Positions 1 to 6,037 of a stretch of DNA of 6,156 nt are shown piece after piece; the first letter of the stretch is position 1, and every line of letters begins with the position of its first letter. Source of the DNA: Scatosoma sp045614565 (GTDB lineage: Bacteria; Bacillota; Clostridia; Christensenellales; Borkfalkiaceae); NCBI GenBank assembly GCA_045614565.1, contig JAZLDG010000065.1:1-6156 (forward strand), given 5' to 3'. The translations under genes were made by a program, and so were the position numbers. The notes beneath the pieces were generated by a model. That model made no database searches, was not told the DNA's origin, and saw only the letters and a list, made by a program, of their open reading frames with translations.

Positions 1-40
1 TAACACTTGGAACGGTGAGCAGGTCCCCGTCCAAGTGCTA
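1..40 (-). other. Long hairpin after the packaging ATPase gene, possible end-of-operon structure
   Basis: Bases 1-11 and 30-40 are inverted repeats. Read as minus-strand RNA they form 11 pairs with one G-U wobble (positions 40-30 with 11-1). The interior can add about five more pairs (29-27 with 13-15, and 26-25 with 17-18, one base bulged), leaving a six-base loop. The hairpin starts 22 bases downstream of the ATPase stop codon. In phi29 the ATPase is the last late gene and is followed by a terminator, so the position suits a terminator stem. Any U-tract would lie beyond the left edge and cannot be seen. A separate structured RNA is a weaker alternative. The region is GC-richer than the genes and holds words (GAG, GGCC, GGTCC) that are rare elsewhere in the window. 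Confidence 0.45.
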
Positions 41-61
41 ACACGTCGCGACGCGTGGCCG

Positions 62-1090
62 TCAAATGGCTTTGTAAAATTTTTGCAATTTTTCGGCAAT
101 CAATTCCGTTGCGAAAAATAAAGCGTTGTTATATTTGTACGATTGTAATATTTTGTTTAGGTCTTCGTTTGCTTGCAGGAATACCGCGCAAAGGTTGGGC
201 GGTTGTGGTGCGACGCAAAGCGTAACGGACGGGGGCGCGCCTTGGTGCAAGTTGTCAACGACAAGGGACGCGCCCGCGTAGTATATGCCGTACAGTTTGC
301 CTTTGTCGGCTATTCGGCAAAGCATAACGCGGCTATGCTGTTGTTGTATCAGGTGCTTTGTATTCAATAAAAATTCGCCTGCGTTGTATTCTTCGTAGTC
401 AGTTCCGCGTACAAGGTCGTTAAACCGCGAATTTTGGGGCAAATTATTATTTTTAGGGTTATTCCACACCAACACCGACAACGCGCCGTTTTGGTACGAA
501 TTAAGCCCGTTTTTCCAACGTGTTATATTAAAGTATTGAAATAGTGGGTTGTCGCGTGTAATCTTATTGCCAAAAATATACACCGCGTTATCATAATGCC
601 CGCGGTCAATGGTTTTATAAAGTTCTAAAATATTTTGCATTTCGTTTTTTAAGTACCTGCCGTCAAGCGGGATAAATTCGTCGTAGTATAAATTTTTATG
701 CGTTTTCCAATCAAAATTTGATTTCAACCGCCCCGCCTTTGACATAGGTACGAACGCAATTGCGCGTTTGTACGTTTCGCCGTCTTTTATAAGCATTGCG
801 CCCGTTTTTTCCTTTGTTGCTTTTTCGAATTTGTATTCGTGTCCGCGCAACGCTTTTTCTATGCGTTCATTGCATACAAACGACGTGAAAAAATCTTCTG
901 TAAATTCCGTAGAAAAACGACGCGCAAAAATTGCCGTTTTTCCGCTTTCAAAAAAACTTTCCAACGCCATACACTTTGCGCAAGTCGTTTTCCCGTCGTT
1001 CCGTTCCGTCAATGCAAATTTGATAATTGACGGGCTATTTTTCAGCCCGTCAAGGTTTATAAAAATTCGTTTTTGTTGCGTTTGTTCCAT
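62..1090 (-). CDS. Genome-packaging ATPase, phi29 gp16-like
   Basis: This 342-residue protein is the terminase-like motor that drives DNA into the prohead through the portal. Length is close to phi29 gp16 (332 aa, from memory). Visible motifs are a P-loop at residues 28-36 (TERNDGKTT, with K34 and T35), a Walker B at 133-138 (NLYYDE, with D137 and E138), NE at 149-150, and R163, which lines up with the phi29 trans-acting arginine finger. A sensor-like GN at 174-175 precedes NPLF at 181-184. The C-terminal part also aligns with gp16, including RGTDYEE near residue 230 and a following beta-rich stretch. The first glycine of the P-loop is Thr28, so the Walker A is degenerate, but the R-x-x-G-K-[ST] core matches gp16. 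The ATG start lies nine bases after a GGGGGG ribosome binding site and four bases after the tail-knob stop. The stop is TGA, whereas the other genes here use TAA. Confidence 0.95.
   Translation of the reverse strand: MEQTQQKRIFINLDGLKNSPSIIKFALTERNDGKTTCAKCMALESFFESGKTAIFARRFSTEFTEDFFTSFVCNERIEKALRGHEYKFEKATKEKTGAMLIKDGETYKRAIAFVPMSKAGRLKSNFDWKTHKNLYYDEFIPLDGRYLKNEMQNILELYKTIDRGHYDNAVYIFGNKITRDNPLFQYFNITRWKNGLNSYQNGALSVLVWNNPKNNNLPQNSRFNDLVRGTDYEEYNAGEFLLNTKHLIQQQHSRVMLCRIADKGKLYGIYYAGASLVVDNLHQGAPPSVTLCVAPQPPNLCAVFLQANEDLNKILQSYKYNNALFFATELIAEKLQKFYKAI
1027..1053 (-). repeat. Perfect 10-bp hairpin inside the start of the ATPase gene
   Basis: TTGACGGGCT (1027-1036) and AGCCCGTCAA (1044-1053) are perfect inverted repeats around a seven-base loop. 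On the minus-strand transcript the loop is GAAAAAT. It covers about codons 13-21 of the ATPase, starting 37 bases after the A of the ATG. No U-run follows on either strand, so it is not a standard terminator. It could slow or pause translation or transcription of a low-copy protein, or be a coincidence of GC-rich codons. Confidence 0.6.
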
Positions 1091-1094
1091 TTGT

Positions 1095-2810
1095 TTATAC
1101 CCCCCGTTGGGTAAATTCGTTGTAGTCCGTATATATCGTCAAGCCGTTTGCAAACATTTTGCGTATTTCGTCCGTTGCGTCCTGCGGTGCGCCTTTAATA
1201 TACATATTTTCCACGCGCAAAAAGTGCCGTTTGTTTGTTGTTTCTAAAAAGAAAAAATCTTCCCACGGCCCCGCAATATTCGTAAGCGTTTGTACGCCCT
1301 GCGTCAACAATGCGCTATTGATAGCGTCTAAATTTTGCGCGGGTAACAATTCAACGTAAATACCGCCGTAAAGTATAGTTATGTCGGCATAACCCCCGCC
1401 CGCAATTTGCGGGGCTTGTTTCAAATTTTGCGATATTTGCGCAATTTGTTGCGCGCCGCTTAAAAGTGCGCCACCAATCGCAAGCGGGTTCCCGCTAACA
1501 ACACCAACGGCAAGCGTTCCCGCTGTTGCCAACGATTGCAACGCGATTGCGCTTTTATTTTCTTGCCAATATGCGTTTGCTTCGTTTTTCTTTATCAAAT
1601 ATTCAAAATCTTGCGTAACGTCCACAACGTCCGCGCCCGTTTTTATATAAACGCGCAACGTATCACCGCCAATTTTACACTCAATATTAACGCTTTGTTG
1701 CGCTGTAATTCTTCCCAACTGTTCAAGTTTTATCCTTGTAAACGGCGTGCCAATCGTTGCTTGGTTTGTTATTGCGAACGCGTCAACGTTTATTCTTTTG
1801 GTCGTTGTAACATAACTTGCAAGGTAAAATATTCTATCTTCCAAATAAGACGCGGACGGGTTCATTTGGTCTTGGTCAAAAAGTGCGTAATCAATTTGCG
1901 TATTTTCCGCGTTTGTTGTGTTTACCATACTTGACGGCAAAAGGTAAACGTTTTGTATTGTCGCGCGCGCATTTCCCCACGCTGTTTGACTTTTTAATTT
2001 GTTTGCAAAATTTATTGCCGCGCCCGCGATGCCTGCGTATTTATAAAGCGTATATACGTCGTCGGCGGGTGGGCTTGCAAGCGTTATTGTTCTTGTCAAT
2101 TCTCTATACGTTGTCGATAAAATAACGACGCAACGCCACTTTTCGCGCGTTGCAACGCCTTGCGGTAATTGTCCGCCCAACGCCCAAAATACGGGCGTTG
2201 CAAATTGTGGTATAAAATGCGGGGATAGTATTGTTTCTTCTTCGCTTTGTTTTACGTTCACTTGTTGATAATTCGCCGTTGCTGCGATTGCGTCAATGGG
2301 CAAGCGTTTTTGCATTTCGTTTATTTTTGATTGCGTAAAATAAAAAAGGTTTTGCAAAATTTCTTCGTTGCTATACGCAAGCAAAGTCCCACCGCTAAAC
2401 ATTGCGCCATTTTGTCGTACGTAAGTGTTCCAAAAATCCAACTCGAAAAAAATACGAATTGCGCCAACGTCGTACGGGTCGTTCTTCGTTTCCGTGTCGC
2501 AAAATTCCCAACCCGTAACGTAAAAATAAAAATTTTCATTTATATAACCGCTGTTGTATAAATTCAATTTCATATAATTTATTTTGTTTAACGTTATTGA
2601 TATATTAGGAATTGCGCCAAAATCTTCGCTTGGTATAATAGTAATGCTTTTGTCCGTTGGTCTAAAATTGCACTCGTTCAACTGTATTGTATATCTTGTA
2701 CCGCCTAAAAGATTATCTATATCTTCGCCCAATTTTAACGCATAAACGGCATTGTCCCCTTTTTGAAATGGGGTATTTGCGTAAAAGGTTATTTCTTTTT
2801 TAATAAACAT
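1095..2810 (-). CDS. Tail knob protein, phi29 gp9-like
   Basis: This 571-residue protein forms the distal tail tube and knob that carries DNA to and through the cell membrane. phi29 gp9 is about 600 aa. Three regions match it. The N-terminal segment (FYFYVTGWEF at 94-103, then IFFELDFWNTYV at 120-131) corresponds to FYAFVTELEF and HFEIDVLQTW in gp9. A Gly/Ala-rich hydrophobic stretch at about 421-457 sits where gp9 has its membrane-active loop. The C-terminal DEIRKMFANGLTIY (547-560) corresponds to QEIRTIFDNGITLW. The ATG at 2810 was chosen over an in-frame ATG at 2873, which lies 21 codons upstream inside the collar gene. The 2810 start has a GGGGGG site five bases upstream and gives a gp9-like N terminus (KKEITFYANTPF). 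It overlaps the end of the collar gene by 11 bases. In phi29 this gene precedes the collar genes; here it follows them. Confidence 0.94.
   Translation of the reverse strand: MFIKKEITFYANTPFQKGDNAVYALKLGEDIDNLLGGTRYTIQLNECNFRPTDKSITIIPSEDFGAIPNISITLNKINYMKLNLYNSGYINENFYFYVTGWEFCDTETKNDPYDVGAIRIFFELDFWNTYVRQNGAMFSGGTLLAYSNEEILQNLFYFTQSKINEMQKRLPIDAIAATANYQQVNVKQSEEETILSPHFIPQFATPVFWALGGQLPQGVATREKWRCVVILSTTYRELTRTITLASPPADDVYTLYKYAGIAGAAINFANKLKSQTAWGNARATIQNVYLLPSSMVNTTNAENTQIDYALFDQDQMNPSASYLEDRIFYLASYVTTTKRINVDAFAITNQATIGTPFTRIKLEQLGRITAQQSVNIECKIGGDTLRVYIKTGADVVDVTQDFEYLIKKNEANAYWQENKSAIALQSLATAGTLAVGVVSGNPLAIGGALLSGAQQIAQISQNLKQAPQIAGGGYADITILYGGIYVELLPAQNLDAINSALLTQGVQTLTNIAGPWEDFFFLETTNKRHFLRVENMYIKGAPQDATDEIRKMFANGLTIYTDYNEFTQRGV
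1100..1105 (-). promoter_or_regulatory. G6 ribosome binding site of the ATPase gene
   Basis: A run of six G on the minus strand lies nine bases upstream of the ATPase ATG. It overlaps the last codons of the tail-knob gene (Arg-Gly-Val-stop). It can pair with a CCUCC anti-Shine-Dalgarno only with a G-U wobble. It supports the start chosen for the ATPase. Confidence 0.7.
2178..2200 (-). repeat. Perfect 8-bp hairpin within the tail-knob gene
   Basis: CAACGCCC (2178-2185) and GGGCGTTG (2193-2200) are perfect inverted repeats with a seven-base loop. On the minus strand the loop is GTATTTT. The hairpin is in the middle of the coding region, around residues 204-211. No function is evident; it is recorded because it is a stable, exact stem. 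Confidence 0.4.
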
Positions 2811-3507
2811 ATTCGCCCCCCGCATAGTCAAAAATGCTTTCCATTGCGTCCAAAATATTCGCGATAATGTCAACGCCTTTTAACGCCGTTTGCGCTTCCG
2901 TGCGTTTATCCGCGTCCGTTCCAAGCGTGCGCGTTACGTCTTCAACGCTTCCCGTTGCGCTTGTGCTTCCGTTGTCCGTCGTTCTTCCGTTTACGCGTGC
3001 GTTTGGTGTTTCCCCGCGGGGCGTGAAAAGGTCTTCGCTTGGGTTCGTATTTGTCCCGCTTGTCGTTGTCGTCGTGTTTCGCGCTATTTCCTGCCCGTTG
3101 CCGTCGAATTTGTTTGCATTTCTAAACGCGGCAAACGCGCTCGGTAATTGCCCGTAACGCGTAAAAAACGCCTTAAAAATGCGCATAAATTCGTTTACCG
3201 CTATAAGGTCAGGTATATTGCTTTCCGTCCGTTCAGTAGGCAAAAGAACGCCCCACGTTTCCGCGTTTATTTCGCTTGGGGACGCAATAATGGCGGGGGT
3301 ATTTAACGTCGAACAAAAACGCGCGCGCGCTTCTTTCATAAAAATTTCCAAAAAAGGCGCTACGTCCGCTTCCGCGTTTGGTCTATCATACAACAAAAAC
3401 GACGTTATCCACGATTGAACGTACGACGTAACGACAACGCCTTGCAACCCCGTTTCGCGCCTATCGCAAAAAAAGTAATCAAGTGGATATCTTTTATACG
3501 TTTTCAT
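2800..3507 (-). CDS. Probable lower collar / tail connector protein, phi29 gp11-like position
   Basis: This 235-residue protein lies directly after the portal gene, overlapping it by 14 bases, and before the tail knob. That is where phage of this type encode the lower collar, which joins the portal to the tail tube. The N-terminal half (about 1-135) looks folded and rich in aromatic and helical segments. Residues about 143-195 are low complexity, dominated by Thr, Asn, Ser and Gly with a run of five Thr, so they are likely a flexible loop. The C-terminal 40 residues return to an amphipathic helix (GVDIIANILDAMESIFDY at 211-228). phi29 gp11 is somewhat longer, about 290 aa. I see no motif diagnostic on its own, so the call rests on synteny and composition. 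The ribosome binding site is GGCGG with a nine-base spacer, weaker than its neighbours. A head-tail adaptor of another fold is the main alternative. Confidence 0.7.
   Translation of the reverse strand: MKTYKRYPLDYFFCDRRETGLQGVVVTSYVQSWITSFLLYDRPNAEADVAPFLEIFMKEARARFCSTLNTPAIIASPSEINAETWGVLLPTERTESNIPDLIAVNEFMRIFKAFFTRYGQLPSAFAAFRNANKFDGNGQEIARNTTTTTSGTNTNPSEDLFTPRGETPNARVNGRTTDNGSTSATGSVEDVTRTLGTDADKRTEAQTALKGVDIIANILDAMESIFDYAGGEYVY
2816..2821 (-). promoter_or_regulatory. G6 ribosome binding site that decides the tail-knob start
   Basis: Six G on the minus strand end five bases before the ATG at 2810. They lie inside the Gly-Gly codons at the end of the lower-collar gene. No comparable site was noted for the ATG at 2873, so the downstream start is preferred. 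Confidence 0.7.
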
Positions 3508-4351
3508 CTTCTTCTACCGCCTTTTGTACTGTACTTTCGTAACATTCCATACGGAACGGCGCGCCTTGTTCAACCGCATTTTGGTTAAACGTTTTTATCA
3601 TTAACTCAATATATGCGGACGTTTCCGCCGTTTGCATTTCAATTTCATTTGTTATCATACGCTCGCCCTTTTCGTACGGCGTTTTTACCCCTACAAGGTG
3701 CAACGTTTCTTCGTAATAGGCGCGTCTATCCGCTGTCAATTTGTCAATTTTGTACTCCATACCCGTACTTAACGTTTCAAGTTTTGCAAACCCGCCGTTT
3801 TCCCTATCCATTAAGTTTGCGTTTATGACGCCCCAACTTTTCCCCCGCCTGCGCTCGCTGTCAAGTTTGCGCAACTGTTGCGTCAATTCCTTGCTATGCG
3901 CAACGATAACGGACATATCTTTGACGCCGTCCAAGTTTTGCGCAATCGCAGCGTCGAACGCTGCCAACGTCGCGGCGCGCGTTCGTATAAATTCACGAAC
4001 GGGAAACGCTTGCGCGTTTGCGTCAAAAATATACAAGTCGTCGCGTTTTGCTTTGTACGTCGTTCCGTTATACAAAGAATACAAGCGGTAATTGTCGTAC
4101 GTTCCGTATGCCGTCGGCGTGCCTACGCCGTAAAGGGGCAACCATAATTCCGTTTCTTTATGGAACGCAACCGCGCCCGTACTGTATAACATATCCAAAA
4201 TATAGTCGTCTTTCAAATCGTCTTTACGATTTACGATACCCGTTATTTTTGCAGCGGTGCAAAAAAGGGCGGCAAAAAGATTTTCGTAACCCTTTGCCGC
4301 CTTTATAGGGGTGTCGCAATCGCGGTAATATCTTCCTTGCCGTGTTGCCAT
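3494..4351 (-). CDS. Portal / upper collar connector protein, phi29 gp10-like
   Basis: This 285-residue protein should form the dodecameric portal at one capsid vertex, the channel for DNA entry and exit. phi29 gp10 is about 309 aa. The N terminus (RYYRDCDTPIKAAKGYENLFAALF at 7-30, helical) is followed by a region rich in Trp, Tyr and Gly at about 65-100. Long helices then cover about 120-220, as expected of a portal stem. The segment YEKGERMITNEIE (226-238) resembles the conserved KxERxxxxE element of picovirus connectors, which is usually followed by a Glu/Asn-rich helix. The tail is acidic (EEDENV). The gene lies between the capsid and collar genes, 18 bases after the capsid stop. The ATG has a GGGGG site six bases upstream preceded by five A. 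A generic portal of another podovirus lineage is possible, but the knob and ATPase nearby favour the phi29 type. Confidence 0.87.
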   Translation of the reverse strand: MATRQGRYYRDCDTPIKAAKGYENLFAALFCTAAKITGIVNRKDDLKDDYILDMLYSTGAVAFHKETELWLPLYGVGTPTAYGTYDNYRLYSLYNGTTYKAKRDDLYIFDANAQAFPVREFIRTRAATLAAFDAAIAQNLDGVKDMSVIVAHSKELTQQLRKLDSERRRGKSWGVINANLMDRENGGFAKLETLSTGMEYKIDKLTADRRAYYEETLHLVGVKTPYEKGERMITNEIEMQTAETSAYIELMIKTFNQNAVEQGAPFRMECYESTVQKAVEEDENV

Positions 4352-4357
4352 ACCTAA

Positions 4358-4367
4358 CCCCCTTTTT
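4358..4367 (-). promoter_or_regulatory. A5G5 ribosome binding site of the portal gene
   Basis: AAAAAGGGGG on the minus strand ends six bases before the portal ATG. The same A-run followed by G5 occurs before the first gene (6038-6048). Pairing with anti-Shine-Dalgarno needs a G-U wobble. Confidence 0.65.
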
Positions 4368-4369
4368 CG

Positions 4370-5278
4370 TTATAATTGCCCAATCATAACCGCGTTAAAA
4401 AGCGGGCAAATTGCGAACATATCGCGCGCGTTTAACGCTGCTTTTACAGTTCCGCCATTATCCGCGCCGATAACGTCGCGTTCGCGGTATCTTCTCGCCT
4501 TTTCGTGGAATTGCGCGTACCTGTCGTCAATAATAAACGTTGCCCCGTTTAACGCGCTGTATTTGTCCGCGTCGTACTCGATAATTTCGTCAACGTCAAA
4601 TCTTGCGTAATCAAGTTGCTTTGCCTCGATACGTTGGTAAACGTCAACTTGCGTAACGTTGTCCGCGGGGGTAATCATTACTACGCGATTTGCGGGTACG
4701 TCAAGTCCCTTTACGTTCACGGACGGACTGCCACGACGTACTTTTTTTGCAACCTTTTTAACAGTCGATAAAAACGTACGTGCCGTCGTTTCGTCGGTAA
4801 TTTCCGCAACGTCCCCAACCTTAACCAAGCGCGCGCTATCCGTACCAACGCCAACCATTGCGCCCGCAAACGCTGCGACAGCGTGCATATTCTTTTCTTT
4901 GCTTGCGCCTTGGTACATACTGTCAATAATAAGTGCAGCGTGTTTTTCCGCGTTTTCCGCGCTTTGTGCTGCGTCGTCGATTGCTTCGTAATCAATCAAC
5001 GCGGAATATACGCGGGGCGTCCAATGCTTAAAATACAATACGTCCGCTTTGGGTTTTTCCGCGTCAACTTCGTCCGCCGTGGGTTCTTGTCCCGTTGCGG
5101 CTTTAACAAGCGCAACTTCAATATCTTTGCCATATTTTACCATACCTTTACTTAAACTGTCGAAAAGATAAGGTACTTCTTCATTTTCCAATACTTGCTT
5201 GGCAATTTTGCCAATCAAGCCCGTATCGGTTACGTCCGCGGTATAACTCGCGGCATTAGTGCCGTAATCAGTAGCCAT
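4370..5278 (-). CDS. Major capsid protein
   Basis: This 302-residue protein is the probable shell protein, expected to have the HK97 fold. Evidence is its place between a scaffold-like gene and the portal gene, and its composition. An N-terminal arm (about 1-60) is followed by a long helical segment (about 95-145, ending GASKEKNMHAVAAFAG). Next comes an alpha/beta body with VVMITPADNVTQ (201-212), YARFDVDEIIEYDADKY (226-242), FIIDDRYAQFH (249-259) and a hydrophobic C terminus. phi29 gp8 is about 448 aa because it carries an Ig-like BIG2 domain at its C terminus. This protein ends where the HK97 core would end, so it lacks that domain. The start has a canonical AAGGAGA site ten bases upstream that includes the scaffold stop codon. 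I infer high expression. No cleavage site or delta-domain is obvious. Confidence 0.88.
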   Translation of the reverse strand: MATDYGTNAASYTADVTDTGLIGKIAKQVLENEEVPYLFDSLSKGMVKYGKDIEVALVKAATGQEPTADEVDAEKPKADVLYFKHWTPRVYSALIDYEAIDDAAQSAENAEKHAALIIDSMYQGASKEKNMHAVAAFAGAMVGVGTDSARLVKVGDVAEITDETTARTFLSTVKKVAKKVRRGSPSVNVKGLDVPANRVVMITPADNVTQVDVYQRIEAKQLDYARFDVDEIIEYDADKYSALNGATFIIDDRYAQFHEKARRYRERDVIGADNGGTVKAALNARDMFAICPLFNAVMIGQL

Positions 5279-5288
5279 TTTTTTTAAT

Positions 5289-5295
5289 TCTCCTT
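5289..5295 (-). promoter_or_regulatory. Canonical AAGGAGA ribosome binding site of the capsid gene
   Basis: AAGGAGA on the minus strand lies ten bases upstream of the capsid ATG and overlaps the TAA stop of the scaffold gene, so the two genes are probably translationally coupled. Confidence 0.8.
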
Positions 5296-5605
5296 ATTTA
5301 CTATATTTTTTTTTCATTTGCGCATAAATACGTTGCGCCGCCGTTTCTTCCGTTTGTTCGTTGCCATTGCCACGCAACAACGCTTCGCGCAAGTCCTTTG
5401 CGTGCGCTGCTTTTTCGTCGTCAAGTTTTTTTTGCAATTCTTTCATACGTGCGTTGTGTTCGTCTTGCAATTTCTTCATTTCTTCCCCTGCCGACAATTC
5501 GCCGTTTTTATCGTCTTTGTTGCCGTCGTCCCCGTCGTTCCCGCCGTTACCTGCGCCCCCGTCAGGGCAAAGAAAAAATAAAAATTTTAATCGTTCCAAA
5601 AACAT
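5294..5605 (-). CDS. Probable scaffolding protein, phi29 gp7-like
   Basis: This 103-residue protein lies 15 bases before the capsid gene. phi29 gp7, the scaffold that guides prohead assembly and then leaves, is 98 aa and sits in the same place. The first 13 residues are hydrophobic and aromatic (MFLERLKFLFFLC). Residues 15-36 are almost entirely Gly, Asp and Asn, likely disordered. Residues about 40-76 form a highly charged amphipathic helix with heptad-like spacing (KKLQDEHNARMKELQKKLDD), likely a dimeric coiled coil. The C terminus is basic (QMKKKYSK), suited to contact with capsid. A perfect GGAGG site eight bases upstream gives strong translation, as expected for a protein needed in high copy. 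No catalytic residue is visible. A minor structural protein is the alternative. Confidence 0.75.
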   Translation of the reverse strand: MFLERLKFLFFLCPDGGAGNGGNDGDDGNKDDKNGELSAGEEMKKLQDEHNARMKELQKKLDDEKAAHAKDLREALLRGNGNEQTEETAAQRIYAQMKKKYSK

Positions 5606-5613
5606 TTTTTAGT

Positions 5614-5618
5614 CCTCC
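5614..5618 (-). promoter_or_regulatory. Canonical GGAGG ribosome binding site of the scaffold gene
   Basis: GGAGG on the minus strand lies eight bases upstream of the scaffold ATG, just after the stop of the preceding gene. It is the best Shine-Dalgarno match in the window. Confidence 0.8.
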
Positions 5619-5619
5619 G

Positions 5620-6027
5620 TTATTTTTTTGCTGTGTTCATAAAATCGACTTTTTCGTCGATTTTTGCCGAAAGTTCCGCGTTGTCAATCGTTCCGCCACG
5701 GCTTGCGATAAATGCCCGCGCGTCAGCCATAACAATACGTTTTTTTAACGCGCCGTTTTTTTGCGGTATGCCTGCGGACGTAGTCGTTGCGCTTAATTTG
5801 AACGCGTTTTCAACGTCGCGTATTGCGTCTTGTATAAGTTCGTCCGCTTCGCGTTCAAGTCGCAACGCGTCGTTTTCCGCGGTCAAGCGTTCGTTCTCGT
5901 CCGTCGTCGTTTCCGCTTTCTTTTTCGCTTTTTTACTTTTTAGCCATTTAATAAAGCCAAACAACGCGGATAAAATCGCAACCGTTAGAAGCAATACTGT
6001 TTTGACAGTTTCCAAAACCATTTCCAC
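5620..6027 (-). CDS. Small membrane-anchored coiled-coil protein, function unknown
   Basis: I do not recognise this 135-residue protein. One membrane segment is clear (about residues 4-28, VLETVKTVLLLTVAILSALF), followed by a basic cluster (KSKKAKKK at 30-37) that places the C terminus in the cytoplasm. Residues about 43-76 are charged and heptad-like, probably a coiled coil. A small C-terminal domain (about 95-131) includes RAFIASRGGTIDNAELSAKID. The architecture of one helix, coiled coil and small C-terminal domain in about 130 residues resembles the phi29 membrane replication organiser p16.7 (130 aa), but I see no sequence match. A holin or a minor virion protein is equally possible. The start is GTG with a GGGGG site ten bases upstream; an in-frame ATG two codons later has poorer spacing. 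The frame stays open upstream to the window edge, so a longer protein cannot be fully excluded. The scaffold gene follows 14 bases later. Confidence 0.78.
   Translation of the reverse strand: MEMVLETVKTVLLLTVAILSALFGFIKWLKSKKAKKKAETTTDENERLTAENDALRLEREADELIQDAIRDVENAFKLSATTTSAGIPQKNGALKKRIVMADARAFIASRGGTIDNAELSAKIDEKVDFMNTAKK
5641..5664 (-). repeat. Perfect 9-bp hairpin at the end of the membrane-protein gene
   Basis: AAAATCGAC (5641-5649) and GTCGATTTT (5656-5664) are exact inverted repeats with a six-base loop. On the minus-strand transcript the loop is GAAAAA and the stem ends in four U. The hairpin covers the codons for Lys-Ile-Asp-Glu-Lys-Val-Asp-Phe, 36 bases before the scaffold start. 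It is AU-rich at the base and lacks a long U-tract, so it is at best a weak terminator. A role as an mRNA end or processing point ahead of the highly expressed scaffold and capsid genes is an inference. Confidence 0.5.
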
Positions 6028-6037
6028 GTAACACGTA

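Noticed and set aside
768..1247. Plus-strand open frame of 159 codons opposite the ATPase and knob genes
   Set aside because: It spans two well-supported genes and their junction on the other strand, and is Cys/Phe/Arg-rich shadow sequence.
1399..1413. CCCGC/GCGGG inverted repeat in the knob gene
   Set aside because: Only five pairs in a GC-rich coding region; expected by chance.
2811..2873. Upstream ATG extending the tail knob by 21 residues
   Set aside because: It lies deep in the collar gene without a noted ribosome binding site. The ATG at 2810 has a G6 site and gives a gp9-like N terminus.
3320..3330. Alternating CG run as a Z-DNA or regulatory element
   Set aside because: It encodes Ala-Arg-Ala-Arg in the collar gene. 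Similar short CG runs occur through this CpG-rich window.
5306..5314. Nine T (nine A in the mRNA) as a terminator tail or slippage site
   Set aside because: No stem precedes it in the right direction. It encodes the Lys run at the scaffold C terminus, and shifted frames stop almost at once.
5561..5605. Hydrophobic start of the scaffold protein as a lipoprotein signal (FFLC)
   Set aside because: The hydrophobic stretch is short, no proper lipobox residues precede the Cys, and the rest fits a cytoplasmic scaffold.
6002..6007. TTGACA on the plus strand as a promoter -35 box
   Set aside because: No -10 box lies at 16-19 bases, it points away from the operon, and it is inside a gene.
5633..6031. 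Plus-strand open frame of 132 codons opposite the membrane-protein gene
   Set aside because: It is the near-exact mirror of the minus-strand gene, is Ser/Ala/Phe-rich without domain features, and has no ribosome binding site in keeping with the operon.
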